From positions 62,555,119 through 62,619,118 of the forward strand of contig CM043952.1 of the NCBI GenBank assembly GCA_014529385.2: DNA of 64,000 nt. Reading direction: 5' to 3'. Below are positions 54,553 through 64,000 of the stretch, one piece after another; positions within the stretch are counted from its first letter, which is position 1, and each line of letters begins with the position of its first letter. This DNA is from Adiantum capillus-veneris. Lineage: Eukaryota; Streptophyta; Polypodiopsida; Polypodiales; Pteridaceae. The translations under genes were made by a program, and so were the position numbers. Under the pieces are notes generated by a model. The model made no database searches, was not told the origin of the DNA, and saw nothing but the letters and a program-made list of their open reading frames with translations.

Positions 54553-55323
54553 ATCTGGTTGCGAGAAGACGTATAAGATAAGATCGCAGAATCTGCACAC
54601 CATATATGGTGAAGGCTGCAATTGAGAACGAGAGAAATATGACGACTGTGTTCTATCAATGATAAACGCAAGAAGGATGCTCAATACACGTCCAGAGACG
54701 TCATTCAAAAAAACAAGAAAAAGGAGACGTTAATAATAAAAGAGTCCTCAAAATAGAGTGACGTGCTCAAGACGAGAGTCCTCAAAATAGAGTGACGTGA
54801 GACACAAGATTGATGGCCACAATATGAATAAAGCTAGACTTGCTCGGAAAATTTAACGCAAAATTAGAAAAATGATCGCGGACGCTTCACAAAGACGCAC
54901 GACGAAGAAAGCTGCGTCAAGCTCAATTTGCAGTAAAAACAGCATAACTTTCTACTGTGAACTCCCATTGACGCAAACCTAGAACTCAAATCGAAGAGCT
55001 CGAGGAGACGAACGAGTTTTGGATGAAAAGTGCTGTTGCGCTTCTTCCGTTTCTCCAAATTTTGAGCAAAAGACCCCCAAAAATTGAGACGAAGTTCAGG
55101 GTGTCAAAAAAAAATCAACAAGAAAACGTAATCAATGATTTATTATATCGATTAGCAATAAATACCATAAAAAACACTAATCATATTCTTCTTAACACAA
55201 AACAACCACAGTTAACAAGAATCAATCCTCAAAAAATAAAATTTGTAGCAATTTTGAATCTTACATGCGAATCGCATACACATACTGTTTTGTCACAATA
55301 AATTGAATCGGCGTGTGATCGTT
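54553..55323 (-). other. Copia leader
   Basis: Non-coding leader between primer site and Gag. A short direct repeat, gagtcctcaaaatagagtgacgtg, occurs twice at about 54740-54800. No other feature seen. Confidence 0.55.
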
Positions 55324-55337
55324 ACCGCTCTAATACC
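55324..55337 (-). promoter_or_regulatory. Copia primer-binding site (iMet type)
   Basis: The minus strand reads GGTATTAGAGCGG, one base from the usual plant GGTATCAGAGC site for initiator tRNA-Met. Confidence 0.75.
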
Positions 55338-55462
55338 GAGAGAGAGAGACGAGACAAGAGACACACCATGTACGCTCCCAAAGACTAATTCATATTGAGG
55401 ACAAGTTACAAATATATAGGTAAGACCAAGTTGAGTAGAGTGAGCCATATATAGCTCCAACA
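55338..55462 (-). repeat. Copia 5' LTR
   Basis: 125 bp; the minus strand begins TGTTGGAGCTATATATGG. The GA tract is only a few units, and the terminal ACA next to the primer site seen in the 3' LTR is absent. Confidence 0.8.
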
Positions 55463-56466
55463 CTGGGGATCCCCTTGACCCCAGCCGAATGATCATCTGA
55501 TGGTATGGAATGGTTCTGTTATGTTAGGGTATGCTGTGGTTCAAATCCCATCCGATTTGGTCAAGCTCGCAGGCCGCTATGGTCACTTTTAGGTCGTAGG
55601 TCTTCGTGCACTGCTCGGCTTCTAGGGTTTTTTCTAGGGCTTTAGACAAGCTACCGGCCGTACAAAATGGATCATTGATTAGTAAGGAACTTACCCCTCA
55701 TATCTCGTGTGAGACGGCACTGAAAATGGTCAACTGTGGGCTCCGGAAATGATGCGCGAAAGAAGCCGAAATGCTCTCTCTACAAAGGCTCCAAGTGGAA
55801 ATGAGGTGGTTTTAGCCTAGGCTGGATATTTATACGTGGACTTCCCGAACCAATTTTCCCCAGATTCCTCCGTCAGTCCTATTAGGCAGTGAAATCTACG
55901 ATAGGCTCAAAAATTTTCAAAATCAGATTCCTGTAGCTCATTCTGCAAGAATTTTGCAAGAGTAGGCTTGGCCGCCTAATTTGGCCTTCCCGCTTCCATC
56001 TTCTGATTTCATTGAAAGTTTTTATGCTTGTCCGCCTTGTCTTTTTTATCACCATCGTGTCTTTCGTTTTTTCATTTGAGCTTTCCCGCTATTATTAATA
56101 ATTTTTGACCTTTTTATTTGAAAAACTCAAAGAAAATAGAAAAATGCTCTAAAAAACCCAAGTGAAAATCCAATAATTAAGAAAAATTCCTTGAAAAACA
56201 TAGCTTTATTGTTTTGTGTTGGATTTCTCCATTTTTAAGCCTCCTTTTCAACAAAAATGATGAAAAATACCAAAAAAAGGACTAGTTTCGATGATTTTCT
56301 GGTAGTATATACACTATTTACACTCATTGGGAAGATATTATCAGTGAATTTTCCATTTTTGATGAATTATAAGGGCATTATTAGGTAATTTTACAAAAAA
56401 TCACACGTTAACATGAAACTTTTTCCTCCCTCTTCAAACATTGCCCTTAATTACTTAGAGTATTTA
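55463..56466 (-). repeat. E4 3' LTR, inner part
   Basis: It continues E4's LTR after the copia element; blocks match E3's LTR (tagggtatgctg, gacttcccgaacca.tttt, ggagaaatccaacac). Minus-strand AGGAGGGGTGGAAGGG at 56471-56486 is the purine tract. Confidence 0.68.
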
Positions 56467-57087
56467 GTAGTACCCTTCCACCCCTCCTAGATGGCGTTCT
56501 CCGGGACGACTTTGTGCATGGGTTGAACAATTGTGTCTATGCATAGCCGTGATTGGCTCTACCGTTATATGAAGATCAATGCAATTCAACTCAATATGCT
56601 GTGCAAGAGCTGGGTCTTGAGGAAGTAACTCAAGGGTTTCCGATGTCGAGGTTTGCTGTTGAGGTCTTCCAAAGCGCAAATCTTGTAGCCTCTGTGCTCT
56701 CTGTTTGATAGTACCATCAGGGTTTTTAAGCACGTTGATTTCTTGAGCTATTGGTAGCACTTTAGACAGTTGTCAAGCTTTTTCTCGCCATTGGTAGCTC
56801 GGTTTGCTTGGTACATGGTGTTTGAGAGTCTGTTGAGACTTAACTAGCCACTGTTTGATTGGTTTCACGGTGTGTGGAGAAGATAAGTGCTCTTTTGGCT
56901 TCCAAACCTTTTTTATGTTAGGTTCCTTGTTCATAGATGCTCGATTCTGTGCTCGAATCCTTGGAACCGTCTTCTATTTCTTTGGTGAAATTTTAGGCAC
57001 CCAGATCTGATTTGGTTTATTCACAAGTTGTGCCTTTGGTACCCAAATTTTCCTGACTCCTTGCATGCTACTTGTAGCATTTGTTTT
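56464..57087 (-). pseudogene. E4 3' tail with W-V-P-K motifs
   Basis: After the second protease-like domain, a minus-strand reading shows R-K-I-W-V-P-K-A-Q and N-Q-I-W-V-P-K near 56990-57060, and K-K-V-W-K-P-K near 56905. The last part (56464-56760, 98 aa open) parallels E3's tail end. No domain is recognised. The motif is shared with E1 ORF2. Confidence 0.55.
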
Positions 57088-57657
57088 TCAAGGGGATGGA
57101 GAAGATTTACTTCGTGGATTGGTCCTCTGATTGCATCTTTTCCATTCCTCTTTGCTTGGTGCAATAGGAACAACGAGTTGCTCTCCTTTAAGTGATAGCT
57201 TTAGCTGATTTGTATCCCAATCTGGTTCTGCTTTGTATGTACGCATCCAAGGAATGCCAAGAATCATCGTCTCATTCATGTGTTCATCTGGCAAGCATAC
57301 AAACTGATGCAGACATGAGCATCCATGTACTACCCCGTTCAAGTTGACTACTCCCAATGTTGGAGTTGGGTTCTTGTTGCATCCTTTGACTGTCGTTATT
57401 CCTGCGGTCAATGCTTGACTTGTTGCCTTCATGTATGTGGAATAACTGACTGCATTCACTCTAGCTCCTGTGTCTACCAAAGCACTGGTGCTATGATTGT
57501 TGAGTTGTACTTTGATGCGAAGATCCATTCCATCTAACCAGTCGTCATCCGTTGAAACTGCGTCTTTAGGGAATTCCCATTGTCGATCATCTAGTTCCAA
57601 AGTGTTGATGGGAATTAGTATCTGTTGATTCTTGAGAGAAGCTTTATGCTTAAGCAC
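57088..57657 (-). pseudogene. E4 second retropepsin-like domain, fused to integrase
   Basis: A 189-aa open piece with A-L-V-D-T-G-A-R-V-N-A-V (D62-T-G) and M-I-L-G-I-P-W near residue 131, spaced as in retropepsins. It is in the same frame as the integrase piece ending at 57676, with one stop between. E3 has the same domain in the same place. The two copies are strongly diverged, so the domain was kept over the time separating E3 and E4. Confidence 0.75.
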
Positions 57658-57675
57658 CCAAAGTTTAGCTTCCTC

Positions 57676-58508
57676 CTAGGCTTCATCAATAACCTGCTGT
57701 CGCTTCATCTTCCTTTGTTTGGCTGCATGCATTCTCTCTAGCAATTCATTGGTTAGTGGCAAATTGTACTTCTTTAAATGACATCCACTAATCCAATTAG
57801 CCATTGGTTCACCATCTATGGTTGACAATTTTGCTGCTCCACTTGGAGATACATCTTCAATGATAAATGGTCCATTTTCCTTTTTCTTAAACTTGGGAAT
57901 GTGTTGCTTAAGGGAATAGATTAGAACTAAGTCCAGTTTCTTGACAATTTTGGTGATTGAGTGGGAATCAAAAACCTGTTTTTGTTTCCTCTTTTGTGCA
58001 TAGATATGAGCTACAACACTTGGCCTTTGCTCGTCTAGCTTTTCCAAATCTTCAAGTCTTTCTGACAATTCATATCCAGTCCACTCAAGAGTTTGTGCTA
58101 CCCTTAAGGTCGGCAATAGAAATTCTATAGGCAGTATGGCAGCAAGACCATAAACAAGGTTAAAGGGTGTAGCATTTAAAGCCGTTTTGAATGAAACTCG
58201 ATAAGCCCATAGAGCAGCATGGAGATTCATTTCCCAGTCTGTCCTTCTTGAACTAACCACTTTGGTTAGTACCGAGCTAAGAATTTTATTCGTATGCTCA
58301 GCTTGTCTGTTTGCTTGTGGGTGATAGGGTGCTGATCTGTTATGGATAACCATAAACTAATTAAGCAAATACTCTATTACCTCGTTGAGGAAATGAGTTC
58401 CCCGATCACTGACAATCTCTATTGGCAGTCCATACCTTACGAATACATACTCATATAAGAATGCAACAGTGGTTCTGGCATCATTCTTTTGGGTTTCTTT
58501 TATCTAAA
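57676..58508 (-). pseudogene. E4 integrase, C-terminal two thirds
   Basis: It starts abruptly at K-E-T-Q-K-N-D-A-R-T-T (58508) with no zinc region or first catalytic Asp. It then shows I-V-S-D-R-G-T-H-F, one stop near 58357, P-Y-H-P-Q-A-N and the C-terminal domain ending N-W-I-S-G-C-H-L-K-K-Y. Homology to E3 at 27455-28230 is high. The 225-aa piece 57676-58353 is open. Confidence 0.88.
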
Positions 58509-58627
58509 AGGTTATCTAGGTCAAAATTGATCCAAATCGGGTAAAACTTGGTCCTTAGGCTTGTCTTGAGATGTTTCACACTTTGCTAAGATCTATTGGT
58601 AGTTTTGGTCACTTAATATGCCCCTGT

Positions 58628-59506
58628 GACATCATACACATATGATGTCTATCTGGTCAAAATGGAGTAAATTTCATTCTAGAGGACGTCCACCACAAAA
58701 GAAACTCAATGCCACTTGCAAAATGTAATTTCAACACCTATTGTGCTAGATATGGTCAAATCAAGCAGTCACTTTGCTTAAATCTATCTATTAGTCTCTA
58801 TTAGCCTTAAATTTCTTCAAAGTCAATGGGACTTGGCCTATTTACTCCCTAGATACTCTTAAACACAATGGCTCACTCAAAATGCCTTTTAGCCCAAAAT
58901 ATGGCCTCCCAAACATCATAAATGTATGATGTCTAAGTTGTCAGAATGCATCACTGTTTCTTTTCTAGGTGCTCCTTGATGTGTACAGCATGCGCAAGTG
59001 CTCACAACAAAGTTTGGATATCAAAATTGCACCTTATCACCACTTTTTCCCCAAGAAGCTTCATGGAAAGAGTAAAAATTCCTCAATACTCAGTTCATAT
59101 GCTTAAATGAAAATTGGTGTATGTGCTCTATATAATATGTAGACTATGGGTGTCAAGTCAAATGCCCATTTTTACTACTATCAGATCTACTCTTGAGACA
59201 TCATATGCGTATGATGTTTGTTGGGGAGATTTGGTCCAAAACTCAAACATAGGTTTCCCCAAGTCTTCAGCAATGCTTCCAAAGCACTCTTACAAATTTT
59301 CAATTAAAAGATATGCACCGAATCACAAGTTTCCTATATTTTCCAATTTCACACTCGACTTTTGTCTTTTGGGGACCAAATGTTGGTCAAAACCTTAGTC
59401 CGAAGGTGTATTTAAGGTAAAACACCCCTTTAGAACACTATGGTGCAATCTGTTTTGTCAAATTTGGTATCTTGTTAGGCCCTAATACATCATACGTGTA
59501 TGATTT
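58628..59506. repeat. Palindrome array C (4 units)
   Basis: Arms ACATCATA/TATGATGT flank variable four-base centres (CACA, AATG, TGCG, CGTG), centred near 58638, 58922, 59207 and 59496 (spacings 284, 285, 289). The last unit's right arm is partly decayed. It sits between E4's Gag and its truncated integrase. Confidence 0.9.
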
Positions 59507-59647
59507 TTGCAGATGAAAAATTACAAATTTCCCATCCAAATCTCTTGCATATGTGTTCTTTTATACCCATTATCACCTCAACCATGCATAAATGTCTATT
59601 GAAGCTTGTGTATTGCAAGTTATCTTTAAAAATCAACTTTTCAAAGA

Positions 59648-60960
59648 TTACATATGCAAGCAAGCATACAAGAAAATAATATCATTGATGGATAGCTCTA
59701 GATCACAATCACATGTCCTATTTACAACTTGGAGCATCAATTGTGTGAGTACATTTATTGGTACCACCGGTGTACTTTGTGATGGCACCTCAGTAATCTC
59801 AATTAAGTTCAATGCCTTGATCCTTGGTGCATTTGGATTATTAGGACATTGGGAAATCAATGATCTATGACACATCGATTATACATGAGCATCAGCATTG
59901 TAGATGCTCTCCCTTGATTGGTATACACCAGTGTGGAATTATTTTGTAGTCTAATAGGACACTCAGCTACACCATGTGGACCTTCACACTCATAGAATTC
60001 AAGAGGTGATCTCTTGGCAGTGAGATTGATATTTTGGCCTCTTGCTGCAAGAGCAACTATTTAATAAATAGGTTTGACTTGTCCCCAGTAGTCCTCCGTG
60101 TAGTATTGTGGACACTCTTCAAGTGCATCTATTCCATAGGAAATAGAAGGGTCTATATCTTCCTCACAACCTTCCAAAGAAGCACTAGATGGCTCGCAAC
60201 CCATATGATTCATAGGGGTGGCTCTTGGATGTGGGGGTTGCAGTATTAGCACTGGAGGTGGTAGTTGTGTAGCTTAGGCAACATTTTGGGCTCTAGGAAC
60301 CATGTGTTGTGATAGTTGTTCAACAAGTGGGGCACACATAAATGCATGAACTTGAGGTGAATCCGTCCAGGCCAAGGGTGGTCTATTTTCCATCACACGA
60401 TTGAACATTATACAATCCTTAGCTTGGTGACCATACCTGCCACATGCATTGCAATTCTCGTTGAGTTTTACTCTAATTATAGGGCATTCACTAGTGCTAT
60501 GTGGACCAAAGCAAAATGAACACCATTGTTGTTCCCTTTTTGGATACATATGATTGTTTTGTGAGGTGTGATTATTTCTAAGACTTTCGTGAATGGCCTT
60601 GGTGAGGTCTCCTAAAGTCATCTCAGATATCTTGGCTCTTTAACAATAGGCTTTATGGTCATTGGATCATGCCCCAATGCTTGCGAGCTAGTAGATTTAA
60701 GCTCAACAAACACTCTTTCTTCTTGAATCATTAAATTGTCCTCCAATTGGATTGCATTGGTGGTGACTACTTCCCAAGTGGTGATAAGCCTAATGACTAG
60801 GCAATTATAGATATCCTTATGTTGTAGTCTCCTAATGATTCAATCGATCAATTGGTTATTATTGAAGCACTCATTTAAATTACAAGGAGAATTCAAATGC
60901 TTCAAGCCACCAATAAAGTCTCTCACCAACTCCCCTTCCTCCCATTGGGCTTTCTCGAGT
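59648..60960 (-). pseudogene. E4-type Gag with several zinc knuckles (broken)
   Basis: The capsid-like part near 60700-60960 reads W-E-E-G-E-L-V-R-D-F-I-G-G-L-K. Knuckles follow: C-S-F-C-F-G-P-H-S-T-S-E-C and C-N-A-C-G-R-Y-G-H-Q-A-K-D-C in the open piece 60274-60621, a damaged E-C-E-G-P-H-G-V-A-E-C near 59955, and C-H-R-S-L-I-S-Q-C-P-N-N-P at 59840-59875. The last matches the second knuckle of E3 Gag (H-L-I-P-D-C-P-K-N-P). Stops near 60265 and 60640. It ends where array C sequence begins. Confidence 0.7.
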
Positions 60961-61352
60961 TAAGATGCTACACCCCAAAGCAGAGGAATCCCTAACCTTG
61001 AGCAAATACTTCCGAGCGAACAGGAAACTGAGCAAATATGTACAATAGAAAAGAGCATATCAATATTGCAATATTTCAGATATTGAACATAGAGTAGTAA
61101 AATGAACCAGTTATATCTTAATTTTTTTCAAATAAAAGAACCATACATCCACATCTAATGCATTGGTACATACTCAAAAAATTGCTCAAACCCTTAGATA
61201 TTCTCTCGCACGGCAAGGCTCAGCATAGGACCACAAAACACATAAAGTGCAAAACCTTCACACCCAAAGGCACGGCTATAGGGGCCAAAAAAACCCACAA
61301 TTACATACAAAAACTTTAGAGCACAAAACTTGATCTATTACTGCGTGTTCGG
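60961..61352. other. Spacer between Gag remnant and MULE
   Basis: The Gag frame stops abruptly at about 60960. No ORF or recognisable terminal repeat was seen; one end of the MULE may lie here. Confidence 0.4.
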
Positions 61353-63989
61353 TCATGCTCCACCGACAGCTTGAAAGAGCTCTACCTTTTTCAAAGCCGT
61401 TTGGTGCATGAACTCATGGGCATGAGAGTCCAAACCTAAAACATGAAGAAACACATAGTATATATGCTTGCATGGCACATATGTTAGCCTCTTGGACTCT
61501 CTCTTCTGAAAATCTTCACAAGTGCACCTTGGAAAATCTGATAATGTCACAGAGTATGAAACTCCCTTTATCCTTGAGCCCTTTGTGCCAACATAGAAAA
61601 CATGTGTTTCATTGCACACAATAATAACTTCTTTAATCAATTTTGCCACCAAGCATGTCCCCAAATCAATTATCGTCTGAAATTCCTTTGTTAGTTTGGA
61701 TCGCCACTTGACAATCTTGCCATCCCTATATCTTGGTCAAAAGGCACTTGGAACTATATTTGCATCTCGAATCCCCCCATTCAGAACTACACCTCTTGCT
61801 CCATGTTGCTGATGAAGCACAAATCCATTAGCTTGTAGTTGTTTTGCCTCATATGGCACAAGATTAATGCCCTCAACAACACTCCAAACACCTGGTGCAG
61901 GTCCGGATGGTCCCACCACCATGTCATGAATTTTCCATGTGTGCAAGTTACTAGCATTGCAAAACCAAAACATAACCCTCTACTATCCCCCTAGGATTTG
62001 ACCCAGATGAGGGATATTTTCTTTGACCCCAAAAACAAGGTGTTGCAATCCCTCTGTTAATGTCATTAGAGCCTTCATTAATGAATCTTCCACATCTCTG
62101 TGTTTGATCTTGCAAAATCCCAAAACATGTCATCTTACATCCTGGTTCAGTTCTCCTAATCGCCCATACCGTCTTTGCAACGTTCACCTCTGGCCAATAT
62201 TTTGTATCCCCTTGTACATTTGCATGTCTTTTTCCACTAATGTGTCTAGTAACTGTAACAAAATTAGGTATGTGGCTATCCTCCTCTAGCATAACACCAC
62301 CATCCACAAAGATTGACCTCTTTTTCTTCACGCTCTTCTCCCTGCTATATGACCTATTCATCTTTGGACTTTGCAAACCCATTCGGACCACTGCATGTCT
62401 TTGCACCTTTGAGGTAAGCATTATACTTTACACTTTCTAGCACTGCCATTGCCATGTCTGCCCATGCAGCTTCATACAAACTAATTTTTTCTTTGAAACC
62501 AAATCATGCCCGCATGCTAGCATGTTTGCTCTCAGACAAGTTAGGGTTAGGGATAAAAATGCCAGACTCACCTTGCATAACAAATCGTCCTCCCCAATGT
62601 GAAACTCTGACATCCCACCAAGCCAACCAAGTCTCTAGACATGAAACCTCTCCATCAATACTTTAATCTTGTGTTCTTCTTGGGAGGAAGGATTAATGCA
62701 CTTCATAGTATGACGGATCATGGATTGCTCCCAATGGAACACACATGATCGTTCCTTGGCAGGCATAGCCATATTGGGACCTCCAAAATAAATGGTTTTG
62801 ACTGCTATCCAATTTGCATTTGCTTCATCATCCATGAAACCTCTAAACGTGGGCTTATCATACCCTTGGACTTCAACCACCTTATTGAGCATCCTACAAA
62901 ACTCTATTTGTGCAAACTTATTCTCCACAGTAAATTCACATGTTGCAATTGTCAGAAGTTCACGCACAAACGGATCATAAACATGTGCAGACATTGTTGG
63001 CCATCCATGCACACGATGCACATGATCAAAGTGCACCCACACGTGTTCCAAGTTTCCACTCGGGCGCATTCGATTAACTAGATCAACCCCACTTCCCGTA
63101 CCAATGGTTGACATCTTAAATACATGTGGCTGTTGTCCATCTCCAAGTTAGCCAAGAAAAAGAACATCGTGAATGTATGGATACCTACTCTTGGTCTTTA
63201 GATCAAGCACTGCTTCTAAACCTTTTGCACTTATGCTTTTTGATCGTTTGGCACATTCCAAGCTTCTCTCAATCCTTCGCTTGTTTGACAAAGGCGTGAT
63301 TGTGTCAAGAAATTTAGAAAACTCACCGTCTTCAATACATTTGGTGTTCTCAGCATTCTTCATAAAGAGCTTTTCCATTATAAAATCTTGAGCAATTGTA
63401 CGCTCCAACTGCTTCGCTGTGGTAAATGGATTTGCAAAAGCACGAGTTTGTAGCACTGATGCAACTTTTTCTTCATTTGATTTGGACCTTCCTGCTCCAC
63501 ATGGATGGTGATGCTCACCTAAATGTAACACGCATCCGGTCCAACTTTGCTTATCTCTTGGCATACAATAATAAATAACTGCTGGACAGATGGCCACACA
63601 TTCAGGCATTTGAGAGAAATGACTGCATATCAAGGTGCCATAGTCAGGTGTAAGCATGTCTTGTGGGGAAGACTTTGAAAGGCAACCACGCCAATGAACC
63701 TCATTATATAATCTAGTCTTTAGATAATATGGACAGTTAATGTTATGACAGCACAAGTGACCTGAGCATCGCGACTGAACCGAACAATGCCTGTAAAAGT
63801 GTCACTACTGCATGTGACATATTCTATCCACATGTGACGATCATTTCTTTGCTCCATCCCTGTCATTCCACTAGCGTCACCAGAAGGTGGCAACGCAAAC
63901 GCAACATAGCCATCATAATGCACAGGCAGCTCTTGAACTTGAATGATATTCTTTGCTTGTTTTAGTGCCAGATAAAGATTGCTCTGCAA
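61353..63989 (-). pseudogene. MULE (Mutator-like) transposase, runs off the window
   Basis: Open pieces from N to C: 63720-63989, 63148-63756, 62635-63114, 61951-62421, 61737-61973, 61353-61664. Landmarks: a Cys/His-rich N-terminal stretch (W-T-G-C-V-L-H-L-G-E-H-H-H-P-C) resembling FLYWCH/WRKY-GCM fingers; a core block F-M-D-D-E-A-N-A-N-W-I-A-V with K-E-R-S-C-V-F-H-W-E-Q-S-M; and a C-terminal SWIM finger C-T-C-E-D-F...V-P-C-K-H near 61480-61530. Frame breaks and stops between pieces make it inactive. By family it is a DDE transposase. No terminal inverted repeat was identified. Confidence 0.78.
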
Positions 63990-64000
63990 GGCATTGAACG

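Larger units (their letters stand above)
50211..55462 (-). mobile_element. Ty1/copia element inside E4 LTR
   Basis: Order on the minus strand: short LTR, iMet-type primer site, Gag with CCHC, integrase, RT, RNase H, purine-rich tract, LTR. Integrase before RT is the copia order. LTRs (50211-50390 and 55338-55462) share the sequence from gagacacaccatgtac to ctccaaca; they differ mainly in GA-tract length. Flanks (tgaga and ctggg) do not form a TSD. Several stops and frameshifts are present. Confidence 0.9.
49898..60960 (-). mobile_element. Ty3/gypsy element E4 (deleted pol; split by copia)
   Basis: On the minus strand: Gag (59648-60960), array C (58508-59640) in place of protease, RT and RNase H, then the integrase core end, integrase C-terminus, second protease-like domain, tail, purine tract and 3' LTR (56466 to 49898, split by copia). 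Homology to E3 is clear for Gag knuckles, integrase, second protease and LTR. Whether Gag and integrase belong to one copy is inferred from orientation and family. Confidence 0.65.

Noticed and set aside
55293-55496. 67-aa open frame resembling one at 50200-50397
   Set aside because: Both are copia LTR translations.

Overview
This window is eukaryotic and reads as a repeat-dense, almost gene-free stretch of a land-plant nuclear genome. The grounds are the element types present: Ty3/gypsy elements including a chromodomain lineage, a Ty1/copia element with a tRNA-iMet-type primer site, long-terminal-repeat (LTR) elements with tRNA-Asp-type primer sites, hAT and MULE transposases, and long (GA)n and (CA)n tracts. 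The species cannot be named from the sequence. No tRNA, rRNA or convincing host gene is visible. Two features still have long open frames: a protein kinase at 43363-44502 and the ORFs of a young non-autonomous element at 3315-7469.

Layout, decoded from LTR pairs, target-site duplications (TSDs) and interrupted reading frames. (1) 1 to about 16208: a plus-strand chromovirus, 'C', entered inside its protease. It is split by E1 (1336-11370, minus strand, LTRs of 981 bp, TSD GACCA) and by a solo LTR (12209-13119). (2) 16209-18679 and 45818 to about 47240: two halves of a minus-strand non-autonomous element, 'E0', whose gag-like ORF was split by E2. (3) 18680-45817: E2, a minus-strand element related to E0, with TSD CTCTT and a tRNA-Asp primer site. 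Its leader holds E3 (24163 to about 35462), a gag-pol gypsy element. Its right LTR holds a 7.6-kb insertion, 'H' (38138-45713), with a hAT transposase, a RING-like gene and a kinase between two tandem-repeat arrays. (4) 49898 to about 60960: E4, an E3-like gypsy element whose 3' LTR is split by a copia element (50211-55462). (5) 61353 to the end: a decayed MULE transposase.

How the parts relate. E3 and E4 are pol-bearing; E0, E1 and E2 have LTRs and gag-like or zinc-knuckle ORFs but no polymerase, so they probably depend on others. E1 shares two protein signatures with E3/E4: a Y-x-D-x-x-G-x-x-Y repeat and W-[VL]-P-K motifs. This makes E3/E4-like elements candidate helpers for E1.

Most unusual signals: (a) three arrays of 18-26-nt palindromes at about 285-bp spacing (23189-24052 plus 35914-36340; 46553-47155; 58628-59506), in which the palindrome sequence differs between arrays while two-fold symmetry is kept; (b) a second retropepsin-like domain fused in frame behind integrase in both E3 and E4; (c) a tandemly duplicated integrase H2C2 module in E3; (d) the cargo-bearing insertion H.
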